Assembly (NCBI RefSeq): GCF_900115815.1
Contig: NZ_FOXV01000004.1
Coordinates: forward strand, 1-64,000
DNA from: Roseivivax halotolerans
GTDB lineage: Bacteria; Pseudomonadota; Alphaproteobacteria; Rhodobacterales; Rhodobacteraceae
Direction of reading: 5' to 3'
DNA: 64,000 nt
How positions within the stretch are numbered: the first letter of the stretch is position 1; the number at the start of each line of letters is the position of its first letter. A program made the translations under genes and the position numbers. A model generated the notes under the pieces. That model had not been told where the DNA came from, did no database searches, and worked only from the letters and a program-made list of their open reading frames with translations. Below are positions 29,065 to 40,223 of the stretch, in pieces.

Positions 29065-29319
29065 TCAAGCGCCAGCGCCGAACCGCCCCCGGACCCAGCG
29101 CAGAAGATATCGCACCGGCCAGCGCAGCACGCTTGCGCCCGCCGCAAGGGCGAAAAGGCCAATCCAGGGGCCGTTTTCGTAGGTGACATAGCCCAGAAGC
29201 GGGATGCCGACCGCGATCAGCAGGTAGGCGCGGGTCCAGTGGTTGTCGCGAGAGGGGATCATCGCGAGGATATTCGCCGTCAACGCCCAAATGAGCGCGA
29301 GGATCAGGGAGGTCGTCAT
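29065..29319 (-). CDS. DUF2484 small membrane protein (second copy)
   Basis: An 84-residue protein with two or three hydrophobic helices ([45 protein letters not shown]) and a strongly basic C-terminus ending VRGRFGAGA. It matches the DUF2484 family found in the division cluster of Rhodobacterales. Its ATG overlaps the stop of the upstream DUF2484 copy (ATGA), so both are made from the same message between murC and murB. No catalytic residues are visible; a structural or regulatory role in murein synthesis is only an inference from position. Confidence 0.85.
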   Translation of the reverse strand: MTTSLILALIWALTANILAMIPSRDNHWTRAYLLIAVGIPLLGYVTYENGPWIGLFALAAGASVLRWPVRYLLRWVRGRFGAGA

Positions 29320-29570
29320 TTCGGGATCTCCGGTCTTTCTCCCCGGGCGCGAGCCCAGAAGTAGCGCAGCGGATTTCGGAACATCGACAGGAACGCCGCC
29401 GTGCCGAGCGCGGCCCAGACCCAGCCGACCGAAAGGCCGATCCAGATCATCAGGATCGGCGCCGCGATCAGGAGCGCAATCCCCGGCATATATTGCCGCC
29501 GCATCGGCAGGAAGGCGGTCACGGCCGCGACCAGCACCCAAACGCAAAGGGCGAGGAGCGCCGGGGCCAT
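29316..29570 (-). CDS. DUF2484 small membrane protein (first copy)
   Basis: An 84-residue paralogue of the next gene with the same layout: an N-terminal helix, a short MRRQYMPGI loop, a second helix, [15 protein letters not shown] and a basic C-terminal [11 protein letters not shown]. The identical length, shared loop and helix pattern and tandem position indicate a local duplication. It starts 3 bp before the murC stop side and is coupled by ATGA to its paralogue. Function unknown; DUF2484 has no characterised member that I know of. Confidence 0.85.
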   Translation of the reverse strand: MAPALLALCVWVLVAAVTAFLPMRRQYMPGIALLIAAPILMIWIGLSVGWVWAALGTAAFLSMFRNPLRYFWARARGERPEIPK

Positions 29571-29573
29571 CCC

Positions 29574-30977
<1,404 letters not shown>

Positions 30978-30981
30978 GGAA

Positions 30982-32085
30982 TTACCTGTCCTTGTCTGCC
31001 AGCGCTTCGACGAGCTGGGCGAGTTCTTCGGCGGCGTCGGGCTTGCTGACGCTGAGCGCCGCCTGCGCCATCTGCGCGGCGCCTTGAGAATTCTGAAGCA
31101 CGCTCAGTATCGCGTCGCGCATGGCCTCGACGGTGAGCTTGCTTTCGGGAATGCGGATCGCCGCGCCAGCTTCGGTGAGGCCGCGCGCATTCGCGGTCTG
31201 ATGATCGCCCGTCGCCGCAGCGAAGGGCACGAGGATCGCGGGCCGGCCGATCACGCTCAGATCCGCGACGGACGATGCGCCCGAGCGCGAAATCACCAGC
31301 TGCGCCTCGCTCATCCGGGCGGGAATGTCGTGGAAGAAGGGCTGCACATCGGCATCTATGCCGTTCTCAGCATAGAATTCCGCGACGCGCGCACCGTCCT
31401 CGTGACGCGCCTGGTGACTGATCCGAAGCTGCGCCAGCATCTCCATCGGCAGCTCCGCGATGGCGGGCGGCACCACATCCGACAGGACGCGCGCGCCCTG
31501 ACTGCCGCCGATCACAAGAAGCGACATCGGGTAATCGCCGGGCGGGATATAGCCCGCGCCCTGCCGCTCGTAGACGGCCATACGCACAGGATTGCCCGTG
31601 TGAATGCCCTCGACGCCGTCGGGCAGCTCGGTCGGCCAGGTCCCGCAGGCGACAGCATTGACGCGCTTGGCGAAAAGCTCGTTCACCCGTCCGAGAACGC
31701 CGTTCTGTTCGTGTATCATGCGCGGCAGCCGCAGAAGCGTCGCGGCACCGAGCGCCGGGATCGAGGGATAGCCGCCAAATCCGACAACCACGCTCGGCCG
31801 GTCACGCATCATCCTTGCGGCCTGCGCCATGACGCCGCCCGAGACGCGGAACGGCACGAGCGCCTTGGAGGCGATCCCGCCCCGCGCGAAAGTAGCCGAA
31901 GAGACTTCCTCGATCTCGACCGAATGGGGAAAGCCGCCGGTATAGCGCGCGCCCCGCGCGTCGGTGGACAGCTTCACGCGCCAGCCGCGCCGGAGCATGA
32001 CTTCGGCGAGGCTCTGGGCGGGGAACATGTGCCCGCCTGTGCCGCCTGCCGCGATCACGAGAAGGGGTCGATCCGCCTTGCTCAT
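30982..32085 (-). CDS. murG: UDP-GlcNAc:lipid I N-acetylglucosamine transferase
   Basis: MurG converts lipid I to lipid II on the inner leaflet of the cytoplasmic membrane. The 367-residue GT28 enzyme has the N-terminal glycine-rich loop [10 protein letters not shown] near residue 14, VVGFGGYPS near 95 and the donor-site segments [10 protein letters not shown] near 190 and [12 protein letters not shown] near 265. It starts 33 bp after ftsW and ends 4 bp before murC, so the three are one transcription unit. Confidence 0.98.
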   Translation of the reverse strand: MSKADRPLLVIAAGGTGGHMFPAQSLAEVMLRRGWRVKLSTDARGARYTGGFPHSVEIEEVSSATFARGGIASKALVPFRVSGGVMAQAARMMRDRPSVVVGFGGYPSIPALGAATLLRLPRMIHEQNGVLGRVNELFAKRVNAVACGTWPTELPDGVEGIHTGNPVRMAVYERQGAGYIPPGDYPMSLLVIGGSQGARVLSDVVPPAIAELPMEMLAQLRISHQARHEDGARVAEFYAENGIDADVQPFFHDIPARMSEAQLVISRSGASSVADLSVIGRPAILVPFAAATGDHQTANARGLTEAGAAIRIPESKLTVEAMRDAILSVLQNSQGAAQMAQAALSVSKPDAAEELAQLVEALADKDR

Positions 32086-32118
32086 TTCCTCGCTCCTTCC
32101 AAGGTCCGGGTTTCCGGA

Positions 32119-33285
32119 CTAGCGCAACCGGCCTCGCAGGATATCGCCGATCTCGCCCTGCGGCCGGGTTCGGGTGAAGGCGAGAAGCATCCCCACGGCG
32201 ATCCCCATCGCGATCAGCGAGGAGCCGCCGTAGCTCACGAAGGGCAGCGTCATGCCCTTGGCCGGCAGAAGACGCACCGCCACGCCCATGTTGATCATGG
32301 CCTGCACGCCGAACATGCAGGCCAGCCCCGTCCCGGCGAGCCGGATGAAGGGGTCGCGCTCCTTCATCAACCGCGCCAGCGACCGGACGACGACGAGCGC
32401 ATAAAGGCAGATAATCAGGAGAACAAGGACGAGGCCATATTCCTCGGCGGCGACGGCGATGATGAAGTCGGTATGCGCGTCGGGCAGCGACCATTTCACC
32501 TGCCCCTCACCGACGCCGACCCCGAAGAAGCCGCCCTCCTGGATGGCATTCGTCGCGTAGCCGATCTGCGTCGTGGGGTCGATCTCCGGGCTCAGGAAAC
32601 CGTCGATCCGGCGCGCGAAGTGCTCCGAATTGTTGTAGGCGACAGTCCCCGCGAGGATCACCAGCCCTGCCAGGGTGAGCAGCAGCACCATCGGCGCGCC
32701 GCCGACGAAATACATCACGCCCCAGCCGAAAAGGACAAGGCAAGCTTGTCCGAAATCTGGCTGCATGGCGAGCATGAGCACGATCGCCAGCGCCAGCGCG
32801 AAGGACCAGGCCCTCCCCGGAGGCCCGCCGATCTCCTGGCTTGCCGCGATGAGCCACGCCGCCGCGATCATGAATGTCGGCTTGAGGAACTCGGACGGCT
32901 GGAGGCTCGCGAAACCGAGGCTGTACCAGCGCATCGCGCCCTTGCCGAAATCCGTTCCGAAGAACGGCAGCAGCGCCAGCGCGATGAAGGAAAGGACAAA
33001 GCCCACCACCGCGAGACGCCGGATCGTGGAGGGTGCCATCAGCGAGGTCGCGAACATCGCGATCAGCGCCGCTCCGCCGAAGACCGCCTGCCGCTGCACG
33101 TAGTGGAAGGGTGCGAACCCGTTACGCTCTGCCAGAGGCGGAGACGCGGCAAGGCCCAGAAGGATGCCGATCGCGAACAGGATCAGTATGCAGGACAGCG
33201 ACCACTTGTCGATCGTCCGCCACCATTTCGGCAGGATCGGCTCGCTGTCGCGCACCGGTACCGTGCCATATACCATCTCGGTCAT
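32119..33285 (-). CDS. ftsW: Lipid II polymerase/division protein FtsW
   Basis: FtsW is the SEDS-family glycosyltransferase that polymerises lipid II at the septum with FtsI. The 388-residue protein has about ten transmembrane helices and the SEDS signature segments KPTFMIAAAWLI, QPDFGQACLVL and the C-terminal LPFVSYGGSSL motif. It is the first gene of the dcw part present here; the expected upstream murD is absent and an unrelated peroxiredoxin-like gene takes that place. A 14-bp inverted repeat and T-run lie immediately before its ATG, and no clear Shine-Dalgarno is visible outside that structure. Confidence 0.96.
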   Translation of the reverse strand: MTEMVYGTVPVRDSEPILPKWWRTIDKWSLSCILILFAIGILLGLAASPPLAERNGFAPFHYVQRQAVFGGAALIAMFATSLMAPSTIRRLAVVGFVLSFIALALLPFFGTDFGKGAMRWYSLGFASLQPSEFLKPTFMIAAAWLIAASQEIGGPPGRAWSFALALAIVLMLAMQPDFGQACLVLFGWGVMYFVGGAPMVLLLTLAGLVILAGTVAYNNSEHFARRIDGFLSPEIDPTTQIGYATNAIQEGGFFGVGVGEGQVKWSLPDAHTDFIIAVAAEEYGLVLVLLIICLYALVVVRSLARLMKERDPFIRLAGTGLACMFGVQAMINMGVAVRLLPAKGMTLPFVSYGGSSLIAMGIAVGMLLAFTRTRPQGEIGDILRGRLR

Positions 33286-33364
33286 GGAAAAACCGCCCGA
33301 ATTTCTGCCTCAAACGCCCGGTTTTCCGGGTCTCGATGAAGAGCTTAGACAAATTCGGGCGGTT
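33286..33364 (-). promoter_or_regulatory. Terminator/attenuator-like structure before ftsW
   Basis: Perfect 14-bp arms at 33351-33364 and 33291-33304 enclose a 46-nt segment that itself holds a CCCGG-AAAA-CCGGG hairpin. On the minus strand the outer stem is followed by five T, ending two bases before the ftsW ATG. It could stop transcription coming from the upstream peroxiredoxin-like gene, or control ftsW translation by occluding the start. Confidence 0.7.
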
Positions 33365-33417
33365 GCGCCAGTTTTATTAAAGGGTCACGGCGAAGCGCCC
33401 GCCCGTAAAGTTGACCG

Positions 33418-33945
33418 TCAGGCGGCCTTGCGCGTGCCGCGGGTCGGGTAATCCTTCTCGCGGATGAAGCCGATGCCCTTCGCGAGTTTCTGAAGGTCGG
33501 GACGCGCGAAGGGCGCGTTCGAGATATCGACGATCTGCAGGTGGCCATCGCCGTTCACCACGAAGAGCGCAGGCTCGGCGAAGGGGTGATCCGTCTCCTC
33601 CGGGCTGCGCGGATCGGAGACGTAGAGGCCCAGCGCCTCCATATCGCCCACGTTCAAGCTGTGCCCGAGCGGAACCGAGACGCCTGTCTCGTCCGCGAAG
33701 GCCCGCGCCTGCATGGCGCTGTCGGCAGAGATCGCGATGACGTCCAGGCCAAGTTCCTCGAAGCGCGGGGAGAGCTCGTCGAGCTCCTTGAGGTAGGATT
33801 TGCAAATCGGGCAGTGCAGGCCACGATAGACGACGATCAGCTGCCAATCATGACCGTTCGCGGGCACGCCGAGCGTGCGGTCTTCGCCCGCGAGCATGGC
33901 GACGCGGATCTCGGGAAGCGGGGTTCCGGGGGTGATGCGGGACAT
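33418..33945 (-). CDS. Peroxiredoxin-like (AhpC/TSA) family protein
   Basis: A 175-residue thioredoxin-fold protein with a CPIC motif at residues 45-48 (VVYRGLHCPICKSYLKEL), typical of the peroxiredoxin-like AhpC/TSA subgroup that resembles alkyl hydroperoxide reductases. C45 is placed as the peroxidatic or redox-active cysteine; substrate and reductant are unknown. No signal peptide is seen, so it is cytoplasmic. ATG 33945 fits the family start (MSRITPGTPLPEI); the longer frame upstream is not protein-like. It is upstream of ftsW, separated by the attenuator-like structure. Confidence 0.88.
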   Translation of the reverse strand: MSRITPGTPLPEIRVAMLAGEDRTLGVPANGHDWQLIVVYRGLHCPICKSYLKELDELSPRFEELGLDVIAISADSAMQARAFADETGVSVPLGHSLNVGDMEALGLYVSDPRSPEETDHPFAEPALFVVNGDGHLQIVDISNAPFARPDLQKLAKGIGFIREKDYPTRGTRKAA

Positions 33946-34031
33946 GGGATGGCTCCTGCGTAGTAGTGTCCATTTCACGCTGAAGCGCCCTGGGGCCCCT
34001 TTCGGTTCCGGCACAGGCCATGTGCGCCGGC

Positions 34032-34994
34032 CTATCCGGTCTGCGCCTTGATCTGCATCCAGATCGCGCCGGTGTCGATAAGGCTCCATTCCCGCCGAAG
34101 ACCTTCCGGGTCGAACTCAGCCTGGCTCATGCCCATGATATGGACCTCGGCCCCGCTCGGCGCACCGAAAAGGCCGGGCCCGTCATGCCGACCGGCGAGG
34201 GACCAGCGCAGATAGGCGCGCGGTGACAGAAGCGGACTTTCCGATCCGAAGCGGTGCTGCACCTCGAAACGCGCCGAGGGAAAGGCCGCGCGCAGGCCGA
34301 GCCAGAATTCGCGCGTGCCCTCGGGACCAAAGGTCTGTCGCGCGCCCGGCAGCACGATCTCGGCACCGGGATCGACTTGCATGGCGAAGAGACCAAAATC
34401 CCCTTCCATCGCGCGGTCGAGAAGATCCGCCCAAGCCTGGGCCCAGCCATCGTCCGGCCCCCGCCCGGTATAGGCACCTGGCTCGTCGATGGCCGGACGG
34501 AACGGCGCGGTGTCGCGGTCATCCCAGCCCAGACGCGCCGCCGCCCATGTTTCGGGATCGAGACCCAGCGCGGCAAAGACCGCTTCGCTGTCGCGCAAAC
34601 GCCAGATTTCCCCGATGCGCCCGCCTTTCGAGGCAGCCTCCATCAGGACGCGGTAGCGTACGGGGCGCGCGGCAGTCGGTCCGAACAGGCCCTGCCCGGC
34701 ATAGTGTCCGTCGGCGATGAGGCGCACCGCCCCGACCTCGGTGCCGCCCGGCGCGGCAGCGGCAGCGCTATCTTCCACGATGAGGCGTCGGCCGGGAAAG
34801 GACGCGATGGGCTGCAATGCCGCGGTCGCGATGGCCACGCGGCCCTGCAGAACGTGATCAGCCCCGCGAAAGATGGCGTCCCGATGCAGATGCGTCTCGT
34901 AGAGTGCCCCGAAATCCGCGGCGCCCCAAATGCCCGGAACGATGCGCCGAAGCGTGTCCGCGAGATCGCCTTGTCCTGCCGTCCAGTCCTTCAC
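34032..34994 (-). CDS. Double SnoaL/NTF2-like domain protein
   Basis: A 320-residue protein made of two SnoaL-like (NTF2 fold) halves, about 1-155 and 170-320. Each half has a typical polyketide-cyclase-like pattern: aromatic helix-strand segments around YETHLHRDAIFRGADHVLQG and ...FAMQVDPGAEIVLPGARQTFGPEG. Such folds bind small hydrophobic ligands and sometimes catalyse isomerisation or hydrolysis; no specific reaction can be assigned. It is on the same strand as the peroxiredoxin-like gene, 86 bp upstream, with an imperfect hairpin near its stop. Confidence 0.75.
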   Translation of the reverse strand: MKDWTAGQGDLADTLRRIVPGIWGAADFGALYETHLHRDAIFRGADHVLQGRVAIATAALQPIASFPGRRLIVEDSAAAAAPGGTEVGAVRLIADGHYAGQGLFGPTAARPVRYRVLMEAASKGGRIGEIWRLRDSEAVFAALGLDPETWAAARLGWDDRDTAPFRPAIDEPGAYTGRGPDDGWAQAWADLLDRAMEGDFGLFAMQVDPGAEIVLPGARQTFGPEGTREFWLGLRAAFPSARFEVQHRFGSESPLLSPRAYLRWSLAGRHDGPGLFGAPSGAEVHIMGMSQAEFDPEGLRREWSLIDTGAIWMQIKAQTG

Positions 34995-35039
34995 CGCGCG
35001 CCCTCTTGCCTTGCCTGTCGCAAAGCTATGCGCGCGTGG

Positions 35040-36023
35040 TTAATCCGGGCTTAATCCCGGCAAGGATCGCGCCCAATCGGCAATCCGCTCAGCGACCGGG
35101 CTTGTCATCTCCGGCGACAGGATGTCCCCCGCAAGGACGTGGTTCATCGCTTCGGTCACGCCTTCGGGCACGACCCACATCTCCGTGGGCCCGCCCCAAT
35201 TCGCTTCGACTTCACGCGAGATGCTCTGGTCCACAACCTGGTCGAGATCGGACAGAATGAAGAAAGCCGGGACATCGAGCGCGCCGTGATCGAGCCCGCG
35301 CGCCGCTTTCACTGTCTCGGCCATCGGCAGGAGCGCGGTCGTGGGATAGCGCGTTGTCCAGTAGCGCGCCTGCGCTTCGTTCGCAGGCAAAAAGGCCCGC
35401 TCCTCTCCGGCGAGGACCGGCGCCCAACTGCGCGCACCGGGCCATGTCAGGATCACCGAGGCGGGGTTTTTCACCTGGAAGTTGGGGCTGATCATCGCGA
35501 TCCCGGCGAGGCCCTCGGCCAGTGCGGGATCGGCTGCGGCAAGCGTTGCGAGTGTCGCGCCCGTCGACGTGCCGATGACCAGGACGCGCTCTCCGATCGC
35601 GCGGCCGACCGCCATCGCCTCGGCCATGTCGGCCATCCAGTCCGTCATCGTCGCGTCGTCCATCGCCGACCCATCACGTCCGTGACCGGCGAGACGCGTG
35701 AAGAAGAGGTTGGCGCCTAGCGCTTCGGCCACGAGGTCGGGCATGGGCCGCGTCTCTTCGGAAGAGGCGGAAAAGCCGTGGACATAGACCACTGCCCAGT
35801 CGGTTGTCTCGCCCGATGCGCCTGCCCAGATTACGCGCTTTTGCGTTCCCTCCACGATACCGGGCACGCGTGCTTCCTGCGATGCGAGATATTCATCGAC
35901 ACCGCCCTCCAGACGCGCGGGATCGAAGGAGGCCTCGAGGCTCGTCGGCTCCTCCGGCGCAAGCCGCAACGTGATGCCCACCCCGACGAGCAAGAGAAGG
36001 GCAAGCCCCGCGAGCCATCTCAT
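35040..36023 (-). CDS. Membrane-anchored alpha/beta hydrolase
   Basis: A 327-residue alpha/beta hydrolase with an N-terminal hydrophobic anchor (WLAGLALLLLVGVGITL). The oxyanion/backbone motif YVHGFSASSEE, the nucleophile elbow GTSTG near residue 151, and late aspartate (SDLDQVV) and histidine (AMNHVLAGD) residues form a plausible Ser-Asp-His triad. It may be a monoglyceride lipase- or serine-aminopeptidase-like esterase at the periplasmic face. It overlaps the following alpha/beta hydrolase gene by ATGA, so the pair is translated together. Confidence 0.85.
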   Translation of the reverse strand: MRWLAGLALLLLVGVGITLRLAPEEPTSLEASFDPARLEGGVDEYLASQEARVPGIVEGTQKRVIWAGASGETTDWAVVYVHGFSASSEETRPMPDLVAEALGANLFFTRLAGHGRDGSAMDDATMTDWMADMAEAMAVGRAIGERVLVIGTSTGATLATLAAADPALAEGLAGIAMISPNFQVKNPASVILTWPGARSWAPVLAGEERAFLPANEAQARYWTTRYPTTALLPMAETVKAARGLDHGALDVPAFFILSDLDQVVDQSISREVEANWGGPTEMWVVPEGVTEAMNHVLAGDILSPEMTSPVAERIADWARSLPGLSPD

Positions 36024-36772
36024 GCCGCGGACCGCGCGAGGCAGTCGACAATCGCGGCTTCGATCAGGGCAAGGTTGTCCGGCTCGGAAAAGCGGTGATC
36101 GGCCCCTTTCACGAAGCTCAGCCGCACATCCGGCCCGTCGATATAGTCAAGCAGCGCCAGCGCTGTCTCGCGCTTGACGGCCGCATCTTCGGTGCCCTGC
36201 AAAAGCCGGACCGGATAAAGCATCGGCAGCGCCGAACGCAGGACGAGATGTTCCCGCCCATCCTCGATCAGGGCCCGCGTGACGATATAGGGATCGCCGT
36301 AATCCGACGGCAGGGCGATCTGCCCGTCTTCCATGATGGTCCGACGCTCGTCTTCGGAAAAGCCTGCCCAGAACCCGTCTTCGGTGAAATCGGGCGCCGC
36401 GGCGATGCCGACGAAGCCCACGATGCTGCCGAGCCGCCTTGTCAGGATCGAGGCGATCCAGCCGCCCATCGACGAGCCGACCAGCAACACGGGCCCCGGC
36501 GCGGCATGGCGGATCACCGCCTCGGCATCCGCGGCCCATTGCCCGATCGTGCCCTCTTCGAACACGCCGCCCGACTGGCCGTGGCCGGAATAATCGAGCC
36601 GCAGGAAGGCGCGGCCTTCGGCCTTGGCCCATGCCTCGAGATGAACGGCCTTCGTGCCTTCCATGTCCGATTTGTAGCCTGACAGGAACACGACCGTCGG
36701 CCCGATGCCGTCCGTTTTCGCATAGGCAAGTCGCGTGCCGCCCGGCCCGTCCATCGTTTTGATTTCGCTCAT
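36020..36772 (-). CDS. Alpha/beta hydrolase (ABHD10/BEM46-like)
   Basis: A 250-residue cytoplasmic alpha/beta hydrolase without a signal peptide. The nucleophile elbow is GSSMGG near residue 98, the oxyanion loop follows VVFLSGYKSDMEGTKA, the acid is in LQGTEDAAV and the histidine in KGADHRFSEP near the C-terminus. The overall pattern is like ABHD10-type thioesterases/esterases. Substrate is not predictable. It is the upstream member of a coupled pair with the membrane-anchored hydrolase. Confidence 0.88.
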   Translation of the reverse strand: MSEIKTMDGPGGTRLAYAKTDGIGPTVVFLSGYKSDMEGTKAVHLEAWAKAEGRAFLRLDYSGHGQSGGVFEEGTIGQWAADAEAVIRHAAPGPVLLVGSSMGGWIASILTRRLGSIVGFVGIAAAPDFTEDGFWAGFSEDERRTIMEDGQIALPSDYGDPYIVTRALIEDGREHLVLRSALPMLYPVRLLQGTEDAAVKRETALALLDYIDGPDVRLSFVKGADHRFSEPDNLALIEAAIVDCLARSAA

Positions 36773-36838
36773 GTCGCCTCCGACCGTTTCGTGCCGAAGA
36801 TGCCCGGATCGTTGAAAAGAGGCCAGTGCCGATCTGGC

Positions 36839-38098
36839 TCAGCCCCGCTCCACTTCTGCAAGACCGATCGCGATCATCGCGCCCAGCGCCGACAGGATCG
36901 CAAAGCCCGCAAGGGCCGCGACAGGACCGAGCGCGGCCAGCGCGCCGCCAATTGCACCAACGATCAACAGAAGGATCCCGATCGCGGTATTGGCGAGCGC
37001 GGCGTAGGACGACCGTTGATCCTCGGGCGCCATGTCGACGAGATAGGTCGAGCGCCCGACCCGCACGCCCTGGTAGGCGATCTGCAACACGAAGAGGATG
37101 AGCGGCGTCACCCAGATCGCCGCGGTCCAGCCCGCGAGCGCGGCGATCACGGCGGCTGCCATCGACAGCGCCCCGGCGAGCCCGGCGAGGATCAAGACCT
37201 TGCGCGAGGATCGGTCCGACAGGCGCCCCCAGACGAAGGATGACACGAAGCCGGCCGCCGCCGACGCCAGAAGCAGCGCGCCGAGTTTCTGCAGCGCGCT
37301 GTCGCTGTCATCGAGAAGGACGAGGTAAGGTGGCGCGAGCGCGGTGGTGGTGAGCGCGCCGCGCGCGGCGATGAACCGGCGGAACTGCTTGTCTTCCCTC
37401 AAGGGGGCAAGGTTCAGCCCGTCCCGTTCCTGCGGCTCCGAGGGTTTCTCCTCGAGCCGCGAGAACAGCGCCGCCGCAACCAGCCAGAGCGCCGCGGCGA
37501 TACCGACCGCGATGGCAAGCGGCGTGACCTCCTGCATGAGGCCCGACAGCAAAAGGAGCGCGAAGAGAAGCACCGCCGCGGAAGCTGCCGAACCCGCGAC
37601 GCCCTTGATCGCGCCGCGCCGGGTCTTGCCGACGGTCTTGCCGAGAATGTCCTTGTAGCTCACCGAGCAGGCGGCACGGGAGACGGCGAGGAGCGCGAGA
37701 AGCGCGCAGATTGCAATCCCTCCGGCCCAGCCTTCGAGCGTCAGCGCCGACAGCGCGATCCCCCCTGCGCCGACCGCTTGCCCGAGGCAGCCCGCGACCC
37801 AGAACCATTTGCGGTGGCGCGTCGCCTCGACGGGTCCGGCCAGCAGGATCTGGGGCAGCAGCGCCCCGGCCTCGCGGATCGGCACGAGCACACCTGTCAG
37901 CATCGCCGGCGCGCCGATGGATTGCATGATATAGGCAAGCACCAGTTTCGGAGACAGAAGCCCGTCCGCCACCTTTGTCATCGACAGCGACAGCATGTGG
38001 CGCAGCCCGTTGCGCGCCTCGCGTGCAGTGGCCTCGCCATCGTCGTCCGTCAGCGTGCCGTAGATCTCGGTGACATCCGGTTCCGTCAGATTTGCCAT
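36839..38098 (-). CDS. MFS transporter
   Basis: A 419-residue inner-membrane protein with twelve hydrophobic segments and MFS-like loops ([10 protein letters not shown] after helix 2, [14 protein letters not shown] between helices 8 and 9). It opens with a hydrophilic, acidic N-terminus of about 35 residues. Helices 5-6 are separated by a [13 protein letters not shown] loop. The family match is general; substrate is unknown. It is divergent from thrS with 137 bp between starts and ends 66 bp upstream of the hydrolase pair. Confidence 0.88.
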   Translation of the reverse strand: MANLTEPDVTEIYGTLTDDDGEATAREARNGLRHMLSLSMTKVADGLLSPKLVLAYIMQSIGAPAMLTGVLVPIREAGALLPQILLAGPVEATRHRKWFWVAGCLGQAVGAGGIALSALTLEGWAGGIAICALLALLAVSRAACSVSYKDILGKTVGKTRRGAIKGVAGSAASAAVLLFALLLLSGLMQEVTPLAIAVGIAAALWLVAAALFSRLEEKPSEPQERDGLNLAPLREDKQFRRFIAARGALTTTALAPPYLVLLDDSDSALQKLGALLLASAAAGFVSSFVWGRLSDRSSRKVLILAGLAGALSMAAAVIAALAGWTAAIWVTPLILFVLQIAYQGVRVGRSTYLVDMAPEDQRSSYAALANTAIGILLLIVGAIGGALAALGPVAALAGFAILSALGAMIAIGLAEVERG

Positions 38099-38235
38099 GC
38101 GTTCCCCGTCTCTTGTGCGACATGCCTGAACGCGAGCGCTTGACAGCGGGTTCCCGCCGTCTCAGAACCCCGCCACGACATATGAACCCGCAACCGGGCG
38201 TTCCGTGGGCGCCAAACCGACGAAGAGCAAGGCCG

Positions 38236-40188
38236 ATGGCCCAGATTTCCCTGACCTTTCCCGATGGCAATGCGCGCGCTTTCGACGCAGGGGTGACCCC
38301 TGCCGAAGTGGCCGCGTCGATCTCTAAATCTCTGGAGAAGAAGGCGATCTCCGCGCAGGTGGACGGTGCCCATTGGGACCTGCAATGGCCCATCGACCGC
38401 GATGCCGCCATCGCCATCAACACCATGAACGAGGACGGGCCCGCGCTGGAGCTCGTCCGGCACGACCTGGCGCATATCATGGCGCGGGCCGTGCAGGAGA
38501 TCTGGCCCGACGTGAAGGTCACGATCGGCCCGGTGATCGACAACGGCTGGTATTACGACTTCGACCGCGCCGAACCGTTCACGCCCGAGGATCTGGGGCT
38601 GATCGAGAAGCGCATGCGCGAGATCATCGCCGCGCGCGATCCCGTCCGCACCGAGGTCTGGGAGCGGGACCGCGCCATCGCGCATTACGAGGCGTCCGGC
38701 GAGCCCTACAAGGTCGAGCTGATCGAGGCGATCCCGGGCGACGAGCCTTTGCGGATGTACTGGCATGGCGAATGGCAGGATCTCTGCCGCGGTCCGCACC
38801 TGCAGCACACCGGCCAGGTGCCCGCCGATGCCTTCAAGCTGATGTCCGTCGCGGGCGCTTATTGGCGCGGTGACAGCTCGCGCGCGATGCTCCAGCGTAT
38901 TTATGGCGTCGCCTTCAAATCCAAGGACGCGCTGAAGGCGCACCTGACGATGCTCGAGGAGGCCGCCAAGCGCGATCACCGCAAACTCGGCCGCGAAATG
39001 AACCTCTACCACATGCAGGAAGAGGCGCCGGGCCAGGTCTTCTGGCACCCGAGCGGCTGGACGATCTACACCACGCTGCAGGATTACATCCGCCGCCGCC
39101 AGCGCGCGGGCGGCTACCAGGAGGTCAACACGCCGCAGGTCGTGGACCGCAAGCTCTGGGAAGCTTCGGGGCATTGGGACAAGTACCAGGAGAACATGTT
39201 CATCGTGGAGGTCGACGAGGACCATGCCCGCGAGAAAGCGATCAACGCGCTGAAACCGATGAACTGCCCCTGCCACGTGCAGATCTTCAACCAGGGTCTG
39301 AAATCCTACCGCGACCTTCCCTTCCGCATGGCGGAGTTCGGCTCTTGCGCGCGCTACGAGCCCTCGGGCGCTTTGCATGGCATCATGCGCGTGCGCGGCT
39401 TCACCCAGGATGACGGCCACATCTTCTGCTCCGAAGACCAGATCGAAAGCGAGACCGCGACCTTCATCGCTTTCCTGTCGCGCATATACGCGGATCTCGG
39501 GTTCCACGACTGGACCATCAAGCTCTCGACGCGGCCCGAAAAGCGGATCGGCTCTGACGAAAGTTGGGACCGGGTGGAAAAGGCTCTCGGCGATGCCTGC
39601 CGCGCGGCGGGCTACGAGTTCGAAGTGCTGGAGGGCGAAGGTGCATTCTACGGCCCGAAGCTCGAGTTCACGCTGACGGATGCGATCGGGCGGGATTGGC
39701 AATGCGGCACGCTGCAGGTCGACCCGAACCTGCCCGAGCGGCTTCAGGCGACCTTCATCGGGGCAGACGGCGCAAAGCATCGCCCCGTGATGCTGCACCG
39801 CGCGGTCCTGGGCTCGTTCGAGCGCTTCATCGGCATCCTGATCGAAGAACATGCCGGCAAGCTGCCCTTCTGGCTGGCGCCGCGTCAGGTGGTCGTGGCC
39901 TCCATCACCTCGGAAGCGGATGAGTATTGCCGCGAGGTCGCGGAGAAGCTCACGGCCGCCGGTGTGCGGGCAGAGACCGATCTTCGCAACGAGAAGATCA
40001 ATTACAAGGTGCGCGAACATTCCGTCGGCAAGGTTCCGGTGATCCTTGCCATCGGACACCGCGAGGTCGAGGAGCGCACGGTGACCGTGCGCCGGCTCGG
40101 CGAGAAACAGACCTCGGTCGCGGCACTCGACGAGATTTGCGGCGAGCTGGAGACCGAGGCCACGCCGCCGGATCTTCGGGCGGGCTGA
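38236..40188 (+). CDS. thrS: Threonine--tRNA ligase
   Basis: ThrRS charges tRNA-Thr and edits mischarged serine. The 650-residue protein has the TGS domain (about 1-60), the editing domain (ARGN-like [17 protein letters not shown] near residue 77), the class II catalytic core with the zinc-binding [10 protein letters not shown] near 345, and the C-terminal anticodon-binding domain ([14 protein letters not shown] onward). ATG 38236 has an AAGG ribosome site 5 nt upstream. A perfect TTGACA lies at 38140-38145 upstream but its -10 partner is weak. It converges on the Lrp-type gene. Confidence 0.98.
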   Translation: MAQISLTFPDGNARAFDAGVTPAEVAASISKSLEKKAISAQVDGAHWDLQWPIDRDAAIAINTMNEDGPALELVRHDLAHIMARAVQEIWPDVKVTIGPVIDNGWYYDFDRAEPFTPEDLGLIEKRMREIIAARDPVRTEVWERDRAIAHYEASGEPYKVELIEAIPGDEPLRMYWHGEWQDLCRGPHLQHTGQVPADAFKLMSVAGAYWRGDSSRAMLQRIYGVAFKSKDALKAHLTMLEEAAKRDHRKLGREMNLYHMQEEAPGQVFWHPSGWTIYTTLQDYIRRRQRAGGYQEVNTPQVVDRKLWEASGHWDKYQENMFIVEVDEDHAREKAINALKPMNCPCHVQIFNQGLKSYRDLPFRMAEFGSCARYEPSGALHGIMRVRGFTQDDGHIFCSEDQIESETATFIAFLSRIYADLGFHDWTIKLSTRPEKRIGSDESWDRVEKALGDACRAAGYEFEVLEGEGAFYGPKLEFTLTDAIGRDWQCGTLQVDPNLPERLQATFIGADGAKHRPVMLHRAVLGSFERFIGILIEEHAGKLPFWLAPRQVVVASITSEADEYCREVAEKLTAAGVRAETDLRNEKINYKVREHSVGKVPVILAIGHREVEERTVTVRRLGEKQTSVAALDEICGELETEATPPDLRAG

Positions 40189-40192
40189 CGTG

Positions 40193-40223
40193 AAGTGGCG
40201 GGCCGATCAGCGGCCCGTCACAT
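40193..40223. terminator. Possible bidirectional terminator between thrS and the Lrp gene
   Basis: A CGGGCC/GGCCCG stem with a seven-base loop lies between two convergent stop codons, partly extended by GTG/CAC. It lacks a T-run on either strand, so factor-independent termination would be weak. Confidence 0.35.

Noticed and set aside
38140-38168. TTGACA upstream of thrS as a promoter
   Set aside because: The -10 element at proper spacing (CAGAAC) is poor, so I did not call a promoter.
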